NCBI GenBank assembly: GCA_965230375.1 | Contig: CBDDKU010000016.1 | Coordinates: forward strand, 62,001-126,000 | From: CBDDKU01 sp965230375 | Lineage (GTDB): Bacteria > Bacteroidota > Bacteroidia > Flavobacteriales_D > Cryomorphaceae | Length of the DNA: 64,000 nt | Direction of reading: 5' to 3' | Part shown: piece after piece, positions 27,267 to 36,926 of the stretch | Layout: every line of letters starts with the position of its first letter | Numbering within the stretch: position 1 is the stretch's first letter | Program-made: the position numbers and the translations under genes | The notes under the pieces: generated by a model | Told to the model about the DNA's origin: nothing | Database searches by the model: none | What the model saw: only the letters and a program-made list of their open reading frames with translations

Positions 27267-28250
27267 TTATTTAACCGCGTAAGACACCTCTTTTGCGGCT
27301 TTCACTACGCGCTCAACATTTGGAAGAGACTCTTCAATAAGCGGTATTGCAAACGCGAAAGGTGTGTCGGCCATTACAACTCTCTGAACTGGAGCGTCCA
27401 GAAAATCGAATGCTAATCGTTGCACCCGATGTGAGATCTCTGATGAGATTGAAGCAACAGGCCAGCTTTCTTCCACAATCACTAATCGATTTGTTTTCTT
27501 TATGCTCTCTATAATCGTGTCGATATCTAAAGGACGAATTGTTCGAAGATCAATCACCTCAGCGCTGATACCTTCTTTCTCAAGCTCGGCAGCAGCAGCG
27601 TGAACAACTTTCATGATTTTACCAAAACCAACGAGTGTCACATCTTCACCCTTCTTCTTTACTTCTGCCTTTCCAATAGGGATAATGAACTCTCCCTCTG
27701 GAACTTCTCCCTTGTCTCCGTACATCTTTTCAGATTCCATCACAAGAACGGGATCATCATCTCTAATTGCAGCTTTCAAAAGCCCCTTTGCATCGTATGG
27801 GTTAGCAGGCGTGACTACTTTTAGCCCAGGAACATGAGCATACATGCTCTCGAAGCTCTGCGAGTGCGTAGCAGCTAACTGACCAGCAGTACCGTTAGGC
27901 CCACGAAAAACCATTGGCGCACCGTATTGCCCACCACTCATTTGCAGCATTTTTGCCGCACAGTTGATGATTTGATCAGCCGCAAGAATGGCGAAATTCC
28001 ACGTCATAAATTCTACAATTGGGCGAAGACCGTTCATAGCTGCACCCACGGCAATTCCGGCAAAACCTAATTCGGCAATCGGAGTATCAATTACCCGTTG
28101 TGCACCAAATTCATCGAGCATTCCCTTACTCGCTTTATAAGCACCATTATACTCGGCTACTTCTTCCCCAAGTAAGAATACACGATCATCGCGACGCATC
28201 TCTTCGCTCATCGCTTCACAAACGGCTTCTCTGAATTGAATTTCTCTCAT
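27267..28250 (-). CDS. pdhB: Pyruvate dehydrogenase E1 component, beta subunit
   Basis: A 327-residue protein with the transketolase-type pyrimidine domain (REIQFREAVCEAMSEEM; GEEVAEYNGAYKASKGM; DTPIAELGFAGIAVGAA) and C-terminal domain (EGISAEVIDLRTIRPLD; VIVEESWPVASI). It binds thiamine diphosphate at the interface with the alpha subunit and converts pyruvate to acetyl-dihydrolipoyl-E2. The alpha-subunit gene is not in the window. Branched-chain 2-oxoacid E1-beta is the main alternative, but the sequence looks like the Bacteroidota PdhB. Confidence 0.92.
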   Translation of the reverse strand: MREIQFREAVCEAMSEEMRRDDRVFLLGEEVAEYNGAYKASKGMLDEFGAQRVIDTPIAELGFAGIAVGAAMNGLRPIVEFMTWNFAILAADQIINCAAKMLQMSGGQYGAPMVFRGPNGTAGQLAATHSQSFESMYAHVPGLKVVTPANPYDAKGLLKAAIRDDDPVLVMESEKMYGDKGEVPEGEFIIPIGKAEVKKKGEDVTLVGFGKIMKVVHAAAAELEKEGISAEVIDLRTIRPLDIDTIIESIKKTNRLVIVEESWPVASISSEISHRVQRLAFDFLDAPVQRVVMADTPFAFAIPLIEESLPNVERVVKAAKEVSYAVK

Positions 28251-28351
28251 AGGACCTATTCGTTAAAGATCGACAAAAATAGGAATTAATCACCATGTCC
28301 TACCAAAGGGATACATATAAATAGGAGCCTTCCAAAAACAAATTCAAGTCT

Positions 28352-28382
28352 TTGGGGATTATAGTATGCATGCATAACTTTG
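28352..28382 (+). promoter_or_regulatory. Promoter of the etfBA operon
   Basis: TTG (28352-28354), 20-base spacer, TAACTTTG (28375-28382). A second TACTTTTG (28424-28431) lies closer to the gene but has no well-spaced TTG. Confidence 0.6.
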
Positions 28383-28464
28383 AGCTTTATACAACGCTCC
28401 TCCAAACATTGCCTTTTAAGTCTTACTTTTGACGGCAAATTTCTGAGAGAATAAATTAGAAACC

Positions 28465-29205
28465 ATGAAGATATTAGTATGTATCAGTAAAGCTCCGGAC
28501 ACTACAACCAAGATTAGCTTTACCGACAACGACACAAAATTTAATGAAGATAAGGTTCAATTTATTGTGAACCCGTACGACGAGTGGTATGCTCTAGTAA
28601 GAGGAATAGAACTCAAAGAAGCAACGGGTGGTACGGTTACGACAATCACAGTAGGCGGAGCAGATCACGACCCAATCATTCGTAAGGCTCTTGCGATTGG
28701 TGCTGACAGTGCTGTTCGCGTCAATGCAGAAAATAGCGATGCCTATTTTGTTGCGGACCAAATTGCGCATTATGCGAAAGCCAATGGTTATGATCTAGTC
28801 TTGACAGGAAAGGAGACAATCAATTACAATGGCTCACAAGTAGGTGGTATGATTGCAGAGTTGATGGAACTTCCCTTTGTTTCAATTGCAAGCAAACTCG
28901 AAATTGATGGCTCAAACGCCAAAATAGAAAGAGATGTGCAAGGTGGTGTAGAAGTTGTGTCTGGGACTCTACCAATGGTTATTAGCTGTGCTAAGGGAAT
29001 GGCAGAACAGCGTATTCCAAATATGCGAGGAATCATGGCTGCGAGAACCAAACCATTAGAAGTGGTAGAGCCGAATGAATCTACCAATCTCACTAAAGTG
29101 GTTGGCTACGAGTTACCGGCCGAAAAAGGAGCGGTGAAAATGATCGATCCAGAAAACATGGATGAACTCGTGTCACTCCTACACAACGAAGCAAAAGTAA
29201 TTTAA
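28465..29205 (+). CDS. etfB: Electron transfer flavoprotein, beta subunit
   Basis: A 246-residue ETF-beta. It begins ILVCISKAPDTTTKI, has VNPYDEWYALVRGIELKE, the AMP-binding stretch GADSAVRV and the GKETINYNGSQVGGMIAELM motif (about 112-131). With EtfA it carries electrons from acyl-CoA dehydrogenases to the quinone pool. It is the first gene of a two-gene operon, 20 bases ahead of etfA. Confidence 0.95.
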   Translation: MKILVCISKAPDTTTKISFTDNDTKFNEDKVQFIVNPYDEWYALVRGIELKEATGGTVTTITVGGADHDPIIRKALAIGADSAVRVNAENSDAYFVADQIAHYAKANGYDLVLTGKETINYNGSQVGGMIAELMELPFVSIASKLEIDGSNAKIERDVQGGVEVVSGTLPMVISCAKGMAEQRIPNMRGIMAARTKPLEVVEPNESTNLTKVVGYELPAEKGAVKMIDPENMDELVSLLHNEAKVI

Positions 29206-29225
29206 GAACTGTAAAAATCAGAGAG

Positions 29226-30194
29226 ATGTCAGTACTCGTATTCGCAGACGCGGCACACGGAAAAATAGTTAAAGCGACGCACGAAGCAATTTGCTACGGA
29301 AAAGCGATCGCCGACAAAATGGGATCTAGCGTTACCGTTCTTACTTACGGAAATGTAGACCAAACCACCCTTGAAGGGCTAGGTGCTTTCGGGGCATCAA
29401 AAGTATTAGTTCATCGAGGTATTGAGCATGTAGATGATGAAGTAATGACTAAGCTATTGGCTGACACAGCTGGTAGTGAAGACGCCAAAGTCATCGTATT
29501 TGCATTCGACACATCAGGAAAGAGTATCGCTCCTCGCCTATCAGCTCGCCTCAAGGCAGGATTAGTTGCAGGTGCGACCACGCTCCCGGAAATTGATGGA
29601 GCCAAATTCACAATCAAAAAGAACGTTTTCTCAGGAAAGGCAATCGCCAAATTTGAGGTGGAAACTGATCAAAAAATCATTTCACTTCTTCCAAACAGCA
29701 TTCCTGTAACTAATGATGGAGGGTCTGCATCAGTTGAAGAACTCAGCACATCAGTTGAGCAAGGCCGCATTTCAGTAGAAGAATTCAAAGCTGAAGGTGG
29801 AGATGGAATTCCATTGCCAGAAGCAGAACTAGTTGTTTCAGCAGGACGTGGACTTAAAGGCCCTGAAAACTGGGGAATCGTAGAAGACCTTGCCAATGAG
29901 CTCGGAGCGGCAACTGCTTGCTCTAGACCTGTGGCTGACATTGGTTGGAGGCCTCACCATGAGCACGTTGGTCAGACAGGTGTAGCCATCCGACCAAACC
30001 TTTATATTGTTGCAGGTATATCAGGTGCCATCCAGCATTTGGCCGGGGTAAATGGCTCAAAAACTATTGTAGTCATTAATACAGACCCAGAAGCTCCATT
30101 CTTCAAAGCCGCAGATTACGGTATAGTTGGAGATGCATTCGAAGTGCTTCCGAGACTTACAGAAGCAGTCAAAAAGTTTAAGAGTGCCAACTAA
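29226..30194 (+). CDS. etfA: Electron transfer flavoprotein, alpha subunit
   Basis: A 322-residue ETF-alpha. The C-terminal FAD domain shows AELVVSAGRGLKGPENW (about 198-214), the ASRPVADIGW-like segment (CSRPVADIGWRPHHEHVGQTG) and YIVAGISGAIQHLAGVNGSKTIVVINTDPEAPFF, all FAD contacts. The operon ends in a strong hairpin terminator at 30242. Confidence 0.95.
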   Translation: MSVLVFADAAHGKIVKATHEAICYGKAIADKMGSSVTVLTYGNVDQTTLEGLGAFGASKVLVHRGIEHVDDEVMTKLLADTAGSEDAKVIVFAFDTSGKSIAPRLSARLKAGLVAGATTLPEIDGAKFTIKKNVFSGKAIAKFEVETDQKIISLLPNSIPVTNDGGSASVEELSTSVEQGRISVEEFKAEGGDGIPLPEAELVVSAGRGLKGPENWGIVEDLANELGAATACSRPVADIGWRPHHEHVGQTGVAIRPNLYIVAGISGAIQHLAGVNGSKTIVVINTDPEAPFFKAADYGIVGDAFEVLPRLTEAVKKFKSAN

Positions 30195-30241
30195 GGTTTA
30201 CTAACCTTTTTTTGGTATACTCGAGCAGTTTTTGCAAATTC

Positions 30242-30272
30242 ATAGGAGCCTCTTTCGAGAGGCTCCTATTTT
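30242..30272 (+). terminator. Rho-independent terminator of etfBA
   Basis: A 12-bp perfect stem capped by a TTCG tetraloop, followed by TTT; about 48 bases after the etfA stop. Confidence 0.8.
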
Positions 30273-30305
30273 AATGCTCGCTGATAAGGATACCTGAGAG
30301 AACGG

Positions 30306-30896
30306 ATGGAAAAAATAGAGCTCAAAGTTGTCGGACTTTCATATAGCCAGACCCAAACTGGTGCCTATGCGTTGATTCTAAAAGAGAAATCAGGTAACAG
30401 GCGACTACCCATAATCATTGGTGGAGCAGAGGCACAGGCGATCGCTATTCCATTAGAGAAGATGACTCCTAGCCGGCCACTAACACATGACCTATTCGTA
30501 AGCTTCTTTGATGACTTCAAAATTGACCTGAAAGAAATTGTCATTTACAATCTTGTTGAAGGTATTTTCTTCGCTAAATTGATTTGTAACAAGGATGGTG
30601 AAGAAGTGGAAATAGATGCCAGATCGAGTGATGCTGTTGCCATAGCCTTGAGAAAAGAGAAACCAATTTTCACCTATGACTTTATACTCGGTTCGGCTGG
30701 GATAGTGATAGATGAAGAAGAAATGGAAGCAGAAGGCTCCGAAGAAGAACTTTCCCTCGAAGAGCTTCCAGCGTCATCAAGCCAGTCAAATTCTATTGAA
30801 GAACTGGAAAAAGAACTGGAGGCAGCTCTCGAAAGTGAAAACTATGAGAAAGCATCGAAGCTTCGAGATCAGATCAACAAGCTCAAGAAAGAATAA
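30306..30896 (+). CDS. Bifunctional nuclease domain (DUF151) protein with C-terminal UVR motif
   Basis: A 196-residue protein. Residues 1-135 are the DUF151/BFN domain (LPIIIGGAEAQAIAIPLEK; RPLTHDLF; IDARSSDAVAIALR). After an acidic linker the last 35 residues form a UVR motif (SIEELEKELEAALESENYEKASKLRDQI), a helical hairpin known from UvrB/UvrC and ClpC-adaptor proteins. Nuclease activity has been shown for plant and Thermotoga relatives; the bacterial role is unclear. It is followed after three bases by nupC. Confidence 0.88.
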   Translation: MEKIELKVVGLSYSQTQTGAYALILKEKSGNRRLPIIIGGAEAQAIAIPLEKMTPSRPLTHDLFVSFFDDFKIDLKEIVIYNLVEGIFFAKLICNKDGEEVEIDARSSDAVAIALRKEKPIFTYDFILGSAGIVIDEEEMEAEGSEEELSLEELPASSSQSNSIEELEKELEAALESENYEKASKLRDQINKLKKE

Positions 30897-30899
30897 GCC

Positions 30900-32279
30900 T
30901 TGGATAGCCGGAGACTCGCAATATTATCGGGACTACTTTTTACTCCTATTCTCTGTTCGGCTTCCCCACAATTTATAGAGACATCACCAAGTCTTGTTGG
31001 CGTATTGCGAGGCCTTCTCGGAATTGGATCTTTGCTGTGCATAGGCTGGTTGATAAGCGAGAACCGGAAATCCATTTCCTGGTCTTTAATCTTTAAGGGG
31101 CTGTTTCTTCAGATTATACTTGCCATTCTCATTTTAAAAGTTCCCGGATTCAGAGATGCTTTCACCTTCCTCAGTAAAGGCTTTGTCAAAATAATCTCCT
31201 TCACTGATTTCGGTTCAGATTTCTTGTTTGGTAGTTTCGTCACTGGTGAAGTTGCTGCTAGCAACATAAACTTTGCTTTTCGGGTCTTACCAACGATCAT
31301 ATTTTTTTCAGCCTTCTCTGCTCTACTCTATCACTGGGGCGTGTTACAAAAAGTAGTATTTGGGTTTGCGTGGCTCATGAAGAGAACCCTTAAACTTTCT
31401 GGAGCAGAAAGCTTGGCCGCAGCCGGAAACATCTTTTTAGGCCAAACAGAATCACCCCTTCTCATTAAACCCTTCTTGAGCTCTATGACGAGAAGTGAAA
31501 TGATGTGTTTGATGACCGGTGGAATGGCCACTATAGCAGGAGGTGTTTTGGCATCTTACATCGGATTTCTCGGCGGTGAAAGTGAAGCGCAACGCTTACT
31601 TTTTGCAGAGCACTTACTCACTGCTTCGATCATGTCGGCACCTGCAGCGGTTGTAGCGGCAAAACTGCTGGTACCCGAAAAAGAGAACTATAATAAAGAG
31701 TTAAGTCTTTCGAAGCGCAAGGAAGGGTCAAACGCTCTTGAGGCCATTGCTCATGGCACTACTGATGGAATCAAGTTGGCTGTGAATGTAGCTGCCATGC
31801 TTCTGGTGTTTACAGCATTTGTTTACATGGCGAATTACATTTCTGGCGACCTTATTGGTCGTTATACTGGATTGAATGAGTTGATCGCCGCCAATACCGT
31901 TTATGACAAATTCACTTTGGAGTTTATCATCGGATATCTATTTGCCCCTATTGCATGGATTCTCGGTGTGCCCTCTGCCGACATCATCCCGGTCGGACAA
32001 CTCTTAGGAGAAAAAACAATTCTCAATGAATTTTACGCCTATGTGACGCTTGGTGAAATGAAAGAAACTGGGATTTTCGCTAGCAACAAGTCCATGATTA
32101 TGGCGACTTACATCCTTTGTGGTTTTGCAAATTTCGCCTCTATCGGAATCCAAATAGGTGGAATCGGAGCACTCGCACCAACGAGAAAAGGACTCCTTTC
32201 GAAGCTAGGCCTGAAAGCACTTATCGGCGGTACACTTGCATCACTCTTTACCGCCGCTTTAATCGGCATGTTTTACTAA
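30900..32279 (+). CDS. nupC: Concentrative nucleoside transporter (CNT/NupC family)
   Basis: A 459-residue permease with a TTG start three bases after the DUF151 stop. The first hydrophobic stretch resembles a cleavable signal, as in several Bacteroidota homologues. Family motifs include GNIFLGQTESPLLIKPFL, MTGGMATIAGGVLASYIGFLG, and ALCGFANFxSIGIQIGG-like ILCGFANFASIGIQIGGIGAL. It imports nucleosides with Na+ or H+, feeding the two deoxynucleoside kinases in the window. thyA follows 85 bases later. Confidence 0.92.
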   Translation: MDSRRLAILSGLLFTPILCSASPQFIETSPSLVGVLRGLLGIGSLLCIGWLISENRKSISWSLIFKGLFLQIILAILILKVPGFRDAFTFLSKGFVKIISFTDFGSDFLFGSFVTGEVAASNINFAFRVLPTIIFFSAFSALLYHWGVLQKVVFGFAWLMKRTLKLSGAESLAAAGNIFLGQTESPLLIKPFLSSMTRSEMMCLMTGGMATIAGGVLASYIGFLGGESEAQRLLFAEHLLTASIMSAPAAVVAAKLLVPEKENYNKELSLSKRKEGSNALEAIAHGTTDGIKLAVNVAAMLLVFTAFVYMANYISGDLIGRYTGLNELIAANTVYDKFTLEFIIGYLFAPIAWILGVPSADIIPVGQLLGEKTILNEFYAYVTLGEMKETGIFASNKSMIMATYILCGFANFASIGIQIGGIGALAPTRKGLLSKLGLKALIGGTLASLFTAALIGMFY

Positions 32280-32364
32280 GTATTTTTCACCACTTAGCCC
32301 TTCTTTTCAACAAGTCGATGATAGGTCTCTACCGATCGCTATTTTTGTACCAAAGCGCATTTTC

Positions 32365-33159
32365 ATGAAAGCATATCTGGATTTACTTAGGTATATCAAA
32401 GAAGAAGGAGTTGATAAACCAGACCGCACAGGAACGGGGATTCGAAGTGTATTCGGACATCAATTGAGGTTCGACTTGCAAAAGGGATTTCCCTTGGTTA
32501 CCACAAAAAAAGTCCATTTAAAAAGTATTATTCACGAGCTGCTTTGGTTTTTAAAAGGCGATACCAATATTGCCTACCTTAAGGAAAATGGCGTACGAAT
32601 CTGGACGAATGGGCTGATGAAAATGGAGATCTCGGTCCTGTTTACGGGTACCAGTGGAGAAGCTGGCCAAAACCAGATGGTGGCCATGTTGATCAAATAT
32701 CAAAGCTCATCGACGGAATCAAGAATAATCCGAATAGCAGAAGGCACATTGTCAGCGCTTGGAACCCTGCTCTAGTTGATGAAATGGCGCTCCCGCCGTG
32801 TCACAGTCTTTTTCAGTTTTATGTTGCTGATGGAAAACTCTCGTGTCAACTTTATCAACGAAGTGCTGATATGTTTTCTCGGAGTTCCTTTTAACATAGC
32901 CAGCTATGCCTTACTTAATTTGATGATCGCGCAGGTTTGTGATTTGGAGCCAGGTGATTTCGTTCACACATTTGGAGATGCGCATATCTACTCTAATCAC
33001 TTCGATCAAGTAGAAGAGCAATTGAGTAGAGAAACTCGATCATTGCCAACCATGAAGATAAACCCGGCTGTTAAGGATATTTTCTCCTTCGAATATGAAG
33101 ATTTTGCATTGGAGAATTACCACCCCCACCCAACTATAAAAGCACCCGTAGCTGTTTAA
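32365..33159 (+). CDS. thyA: Thymidylate synthase (two compensating frameshifts)
   Basis: The start (MKAYLDLLRYIKEEGVDKPDRTGTG) and end (HIYSNHFDQVEEQLSRE...HPTIKAPVAV) are in the same frame, but the middle is not. Adding one G at 32603-32604 (giving RIWDEWADENGDLGPVYG) and removing one T from 32874-32877 restores a 264-residue protein, exactly the usual length, with the catalytic cysteine in LPPCHSLFQFYV. It makes dTMP from dUMP and methylene-tetrahydrofolate. The stop overlaps the folA start (TAATG). A -7 element TATTTTTG lies at 32340-32347. Sequence error is the likeliest reason for the breaks. Confidence 0.9.
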
Positions 33160-33659
33160 TGACTGTAGCAATTATAGCCGCTGTTGCCAAAAACAACGTC
33201 ATCGGCAAGGACAATGACCTCATCTGGGATCTTCCAGATGACATGAAGTTTTTTACTACTATGACAAAGGGAAGACCAGTGATCATGGGAAGGAAAAACT
33301 ACGAGTCTATTCCAGAAAAGTATCGACCATTACCGGGCCGAAGAAATATAGTCATTACGAGAAAAGACGACTTTGAAGCGCCTGATTGTGATGTGGTAAA
33401 CAGCATTGAGAATGCCTTGAGTCTCGTGGCGACTGAAGACTTGGTTTTCATCATTGGAGGTGGGCAGATCTATGATCTAGCTCTCAAAAAGAAGGTGGTT
33501 GACCAAATGTATCTTACTGAGATCAACGCTGAATTTGATGGAGATGCGTTCTTCCCTGAATTTGAAAAGTCTAACTGGGAAGAAGAAATTATCGATACGC
33601 ACCCGGTTGACGAGAGACATGAGTTTTCATTTGTATTCAAATCATTTAAAAAAAAGTAG
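33159..33659 (+). CDS. folA: Dihydrofolate reductase
   Basis: A 166-residue DHFR: AIIAAVAKNNVIGKDNDLIWDLPDDMKFF (Asp at the active-site position 27-like, here in DLPDDM), TKGRPVIMGRKNYESIPE and FIIGGGQIYDLAL. It regenerates tetrahydrofolate consumed by thymidylate synthase and is translationally coupled to thyA by a one-base overlap. Confidence 0.95.
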   Translation: MTVAIIAAVAKNNVIGKDNDLIWDLPDDMKFFTTMTKGRPVIMGRKNYESIPEKYRPLPGRRNIVITRKDDFEAPDCDVVNSIENALSLVATEDLVFIIGGGQIYDLALKKKVVDQMYLTEINAEFDGDAFFPEFEKSNWEEEIIDTHPVDERHEFSFVFKSFKKK

Positions 33660-33776
33660 TTTCGAAAGACAACTTTTTCAAACCTTTTATCGTTTCTAAG
33701 GTACTGTTTAACATTATTTAAGGCCGTTTATCCAATAATCGGGCGAAAAGATTTTCGAAACCTCTATATTCAACCT

Positions 33777-34370
33777 GTGAAAAAGCACTTGAGCCATATC
33801 GTATTTTTAGCCTTTAGCGCAGCCCTGCTGGTTTCTGCCACTGTGCTGACTTTAGATGGCTGGAATAACGATCTCAACGACTCTAAGCGCTCAGACTCGA
33901 CTACTGATCTGTTTGAATCACAATCAGTGGTTTCGGTAGCCTTGGATACAGCGCAGTTTTTCATGGAAAATTCTTGCTACGAGTACTGCCAACTTGAGCA
34001 AACTGAAGAAGAAGGTTTAAAGAAAGACAAGCTTAGTAGAACTATTGTCAAAGTAGAAAATGGCTCTGGCGAATACGAAGAGCTTGACAATAATTCGATC
34101 AAATCTTTGCCGCCAAATGCTTCGGTGAATCTCATGATCGAAAAGTACACTGTTGAGAGAAATTCGGGTAAAGACAAACCCAAGTTTTACGTGACCGTAG
34201 AGTCCTTTAACACAACCATAGAGCGCACTAAACTACCTGACTTTAAGATTGAAGAAACGGATGAAGTTGACGCTTCATTAAACCTTGAGCAACTCGAATT
34301 ACTCAAAGATTGGTGCGAAAACGGAACCCCAATAGATTTTTGCAAAGAGTCGTCATCGCGACCGTTATAA
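33777..34370 (+). CDS. Exported protein of unknown function
   Basis: A 197-residue protein from a GTG start, with signal peptide MKKHLSHIVFLAFSAALLVSA. The mature part is acidic and includes SCYEYCQLEQTEEEG and a second Cys pair (DWCENG...DFCKE) that could form disulphides. No domain recognised. It stands between folA and the PIG-L deacetylase operon and seems monocistronic. Confidence 0.6.
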   Translation: MKKHLSHIVFLAFSAALLVSATVLTLDGWNNDLNDSKRSDSTTDLFESQSVVSVALDTAQFFMENSCYEYCQLEQTEEEGLKKDKLSRTIVKVENGSGEYEELDNNSIKSLPPNASVNLMIEKYTVERNSGKDKPKFYVTVESFNTTIERTKLPDFKIEETDEVDASLNLEQLELLKDWCENGTPIDFCKESSSRPL

Positions 34371-34401
34371 TTCTTTAGCACTCCAGAACCACTTTAGCTC
34401 T

Positions 34402-34409
34402 TATATTTG
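34402..34409 (+). promoter_or_regulatory. -7 promoter element of the deacetylase/symporter operon
   Basis: TATATTTG, exact TAnnTTTG. It implies a transcript start near 34416 and therefore favours the ATG at 34428 over the TTG at 34407. No clear -33 TTG. Confidence 0.45.
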
Positions 34410-34427
34410 TTTCGAAATAACGAGAAT

Positions 34428-36926
34428 ATGAGAGTTCTTTTTACAGCCTTAATGGCTGTTTTTGTTTTTACAGCAAAGGGCCAGTTCCCTGATTGGGTGA
34501 GTTCTTCCGACATTTATCATGAGCTTCAAAAAGCCGAGTCTGATGTTCGGATACTCTATGTCGCAGCTCACCCTGATGACGAAAACACGAGATTAATTTC
34601 TTACTTCGAAAACGCTGAGCACTTCAGAACAGCTTATTTGTCCTTAACCAGAGGAGATGGCGGACAAAACTTGATTGGTACCGAAATTGGAGCCGCCATC
34701 GGAGTTTTGAGAACTCAAGAACTACTTGCAGCCCGAAGTGTCGATGGTGGCGAGCAATTCTTCACTCGCGCCGTAGATTTTGGATATTCAAAATCTTCCG
34801 AAGAGACTTTTGATAAATGGGAAAGAGAGTTAATTCTCGGCGATGTGGTTTGGGCAATCCGAAAGTTTCGCCCTCACCTGATCGTTACCCGCTTTCCGCC
34901 CACAAACTATGCGGGACATGGCCATCACAAAGCTAGTGCCATTCTTGCTGAAGAAGCTTTCGAATTGGCCGGCAATCCAAATGCTTACCCAGAACAGCTC
35001 GATTTGGTATCGGTTTGGAGTCCGAAGTCGATGTACCACAATACGAGCACATGGTGGGTAAAAACCTTGGATGAAGATTATAAAAAAGATGATAACCTGA
35101 TTCGATTTGATGTCGGATTGTTTAATCCTGTGATTGGTGAATCTTATGCTCAAATTGCAGCCCGCAGTAGAAGCCAGCACCGTAGCCAAGGTTTTGGTTC
35201 AGACTATCCTGATGGCACTCAAATAGAATATTTATCTTATGTAAAGGGAGTCAAATTTGACCCGAAAAATATTGACATCCAGTCCTTGAGTCAAGACTGG
35301 GCAGATAACAATCTCGAAGTAGTCCACGAAAAAATTGAAAATGTGATTTCGAAGTTTGACTTTAAATCACCAGATTCTTCAATTGACGAATTAGTGAGCA
35401 TTGCCAAGTCACTCAGAAGTGTACAACAGTCCACATTCGTAGATCAGAAAATTAAAGAGATCGAAGAGCTTATTGTGAAATGTTTGAACCTGGAACTGAC
35501 ACTTGACTTCGAGAGCAAGTATCTCGTTAAAGGATCTTCAAACTCTGCACGACTTCGAATTACAAATCCTAGCACTCACTCCGTCAAAGTCCATTCTGCG
35601 CACTTTGGAAACAGTACTTGGACTTTTGATGAGTCACTTGAAAACAACCAAACCCTTTCAGATGAACTAAGTTTCGAGATTTCTCAGAATGCTGGATTCA
35701 GTAATCCATATTGGTTGAATGTGCCATTTGAAGGCACCTATTCCGTCGCAAACCGAGAAGATATCGGAAAGCCTGAGAATGATCCTGCACTCTATACCAA
35801 CCTTTCGTTACAAATAGATGACTATCAATTTGAATATCAGCTCGAAGGCTATCAAAAAACGGTAGATCCAGCGCGTGGTGTCATCTTCACTCCCGTGAAC
35901 ATTGTACCTGAAGTCAGCTTTAATTTTTCTGAAAACGTTCTTATTGCAACAGATTCAGGGAGCAAGCGCATATCTGTTACGGTCACGTCGCATAAGGCAG
36001 ATGTAAATGGAGTTGTCAATATCGAACTACCTAACGGGTGGACTTGTGAGCCAAGTTCCCATAATCTATCATTCAACGAAGCTGAGAGCAGTAAGCTCAT
36101 TTCGTTCGATGTCAGAGCTGGCACAAATAGTGTTTCCGGAGCTGCCACGCTGATGTGGAGTTTTCAAAACCAGAAGGAAGCAGCTTTGAGTCTTCAGGAA
36201 ATCGAGTATGAACACATTCCTTCACAAATCATTTTAACACCAGCGAGCATGCAGCTTAAAGCGATACCTCTCGATCGTGGCGGGGTAAACCTGGTGGGGT
36301 ATATCGAAGGCCCGGGCGACGACGTTGCCAAGTACTTGAGAGCTGCTGGCTACATTGTAGATATAATTGAACCCGAAGATTTGCTCGACGCTGAAAAGCT
36401 GAACCAATATGATGCCGTAGTTACTGGAATAAGAGCCTACAACACAAGAGATGATTTGGCATCAGCTAATGACATTTTAAATGACTATGTTGCTTCAGGT
36501 GGTACGTGGATTGTGCAATACCAAACTTCACGTGGTGTGAAAACTGATCAAATAGGACCGTATTCGTTTGAACTTTCTCGCGAACGTGTCACCGATGAGT
36601 TTGCCATGCCCATGCTTCTCAACGATCAGCATCCAATTTTCATTCACCCTAACCCACTTACCCCCGAAGACTGGAACGATTGGGTTCAAGAGCGGGGCTT
36701 GTATTTTGCTGGAGAATGGGCGCCAGAGTTTGAGCCGCTTATTGCCTGGAACGACATTGACGAGCCTGAGCGGAAAGGAGGGCTCATTGTTGCAAGCCAT
36801 GGCGAAGGCCATTTTGTTTATACAGGTATTTCCTTCTTCAGAGAGCTTCCTGCCGGTGTCCCCGGTGCATATCGCCTCTTAGCCAACATACTTTCACTCA
36901 GTAAAGATTCGTCGGCCAATGACTGA
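34428..36926 (+). CDS. PIG-L/LmbE-family deacetylase with C-terminal GATase-like domain
   Basis: An 832-residue exported protein; the ATG at 34428 begins a clean signal peptide (MRVLFTALMAVFVFTAKG). The LmbE domain has zinc motif AAHPDDEN (about 45) and GHGHHKAS (about 165), as in N-acetylglucosaminyl deacetylases. A beta-sandwich middle part (about 360-590) leads to a class I amidotransferase-like fold (VNLVGYIEGPGDDVAKYLRAAGY; YDAVVTGIRAYN). Such long forms are typical of Bacteroidota, with unknown substrate, probably a glycan or glycoside in the periplasm or outside. The stop overlaps a 37-residue membrane peptide gene. Confidence 0.85.
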   Translation: MRVLFTALMAVFVFTAKGQFPDWVSSSDIYHELQKAESDVRILYVAAHPDDENTRLISYFENAEHFRTAYLSLTRGDGGQNLIGTEIGAAIGVLRTQELLAARSVDGGEQFFTRAVDFGYSKSSEETFDKWERELILGDVVWAIRKFRPHLIVTRFPPTNYAGHGHHKASAILAEEAFELAGNPNAYPEQLDLVSVWSPKSMYHNTSTWWVKTLDEDYKKDDNLIRFDVGLFNPVIGESYAQIAARSRSQHRSQGFGSDYPDGTQIEYLSYVKGVKFDPKNIDIQSLSQDWADNNLEVVHEKIENVISKFDFKSPDSSIDELVSIAKSLRSVQQSTFVDQKIKEIEELIVKCLNLELTLDFESKYLVKGSSNSARLRITNPSTHSVKVHSAHFGNSTWTFDESLENNQTLSDELSFEISQNAGFSNPYWLNVPFEGTYSVANREDIGKPENDPALYTNLSLQIDDYQFEYQLEGYQKTVDPARGVIFTPVNIVPEVSFNFSENVLIATDSGSKRISVTVTSHKADVNGVVNIELPNGWTCEPSSHNLSFNEAESSKLISFDVRAGTNSVSGAATLMWSFQNQKEAALSLQEIEYEHIPSQIILTPASMQLKAIPLDRGGVNLVGYIEGPGDDVAKYLRAAGYIVDIIEPEDLLDAEKLNQYDAVVTGIRAYNTRDDLASANDILNDYVASGGTWIVQYQTSRGVKTDQIGPYSFELSRERVTDEFAMPMLLNDQHPIFIHPNPLTPEDWNDWVQERGLYFAGEWAPEFEPLIAWNDIDEPERKGGLIVASHGEGHFVYTGISFFRELPAGVPGAYRLLANILSLSKDSSAND

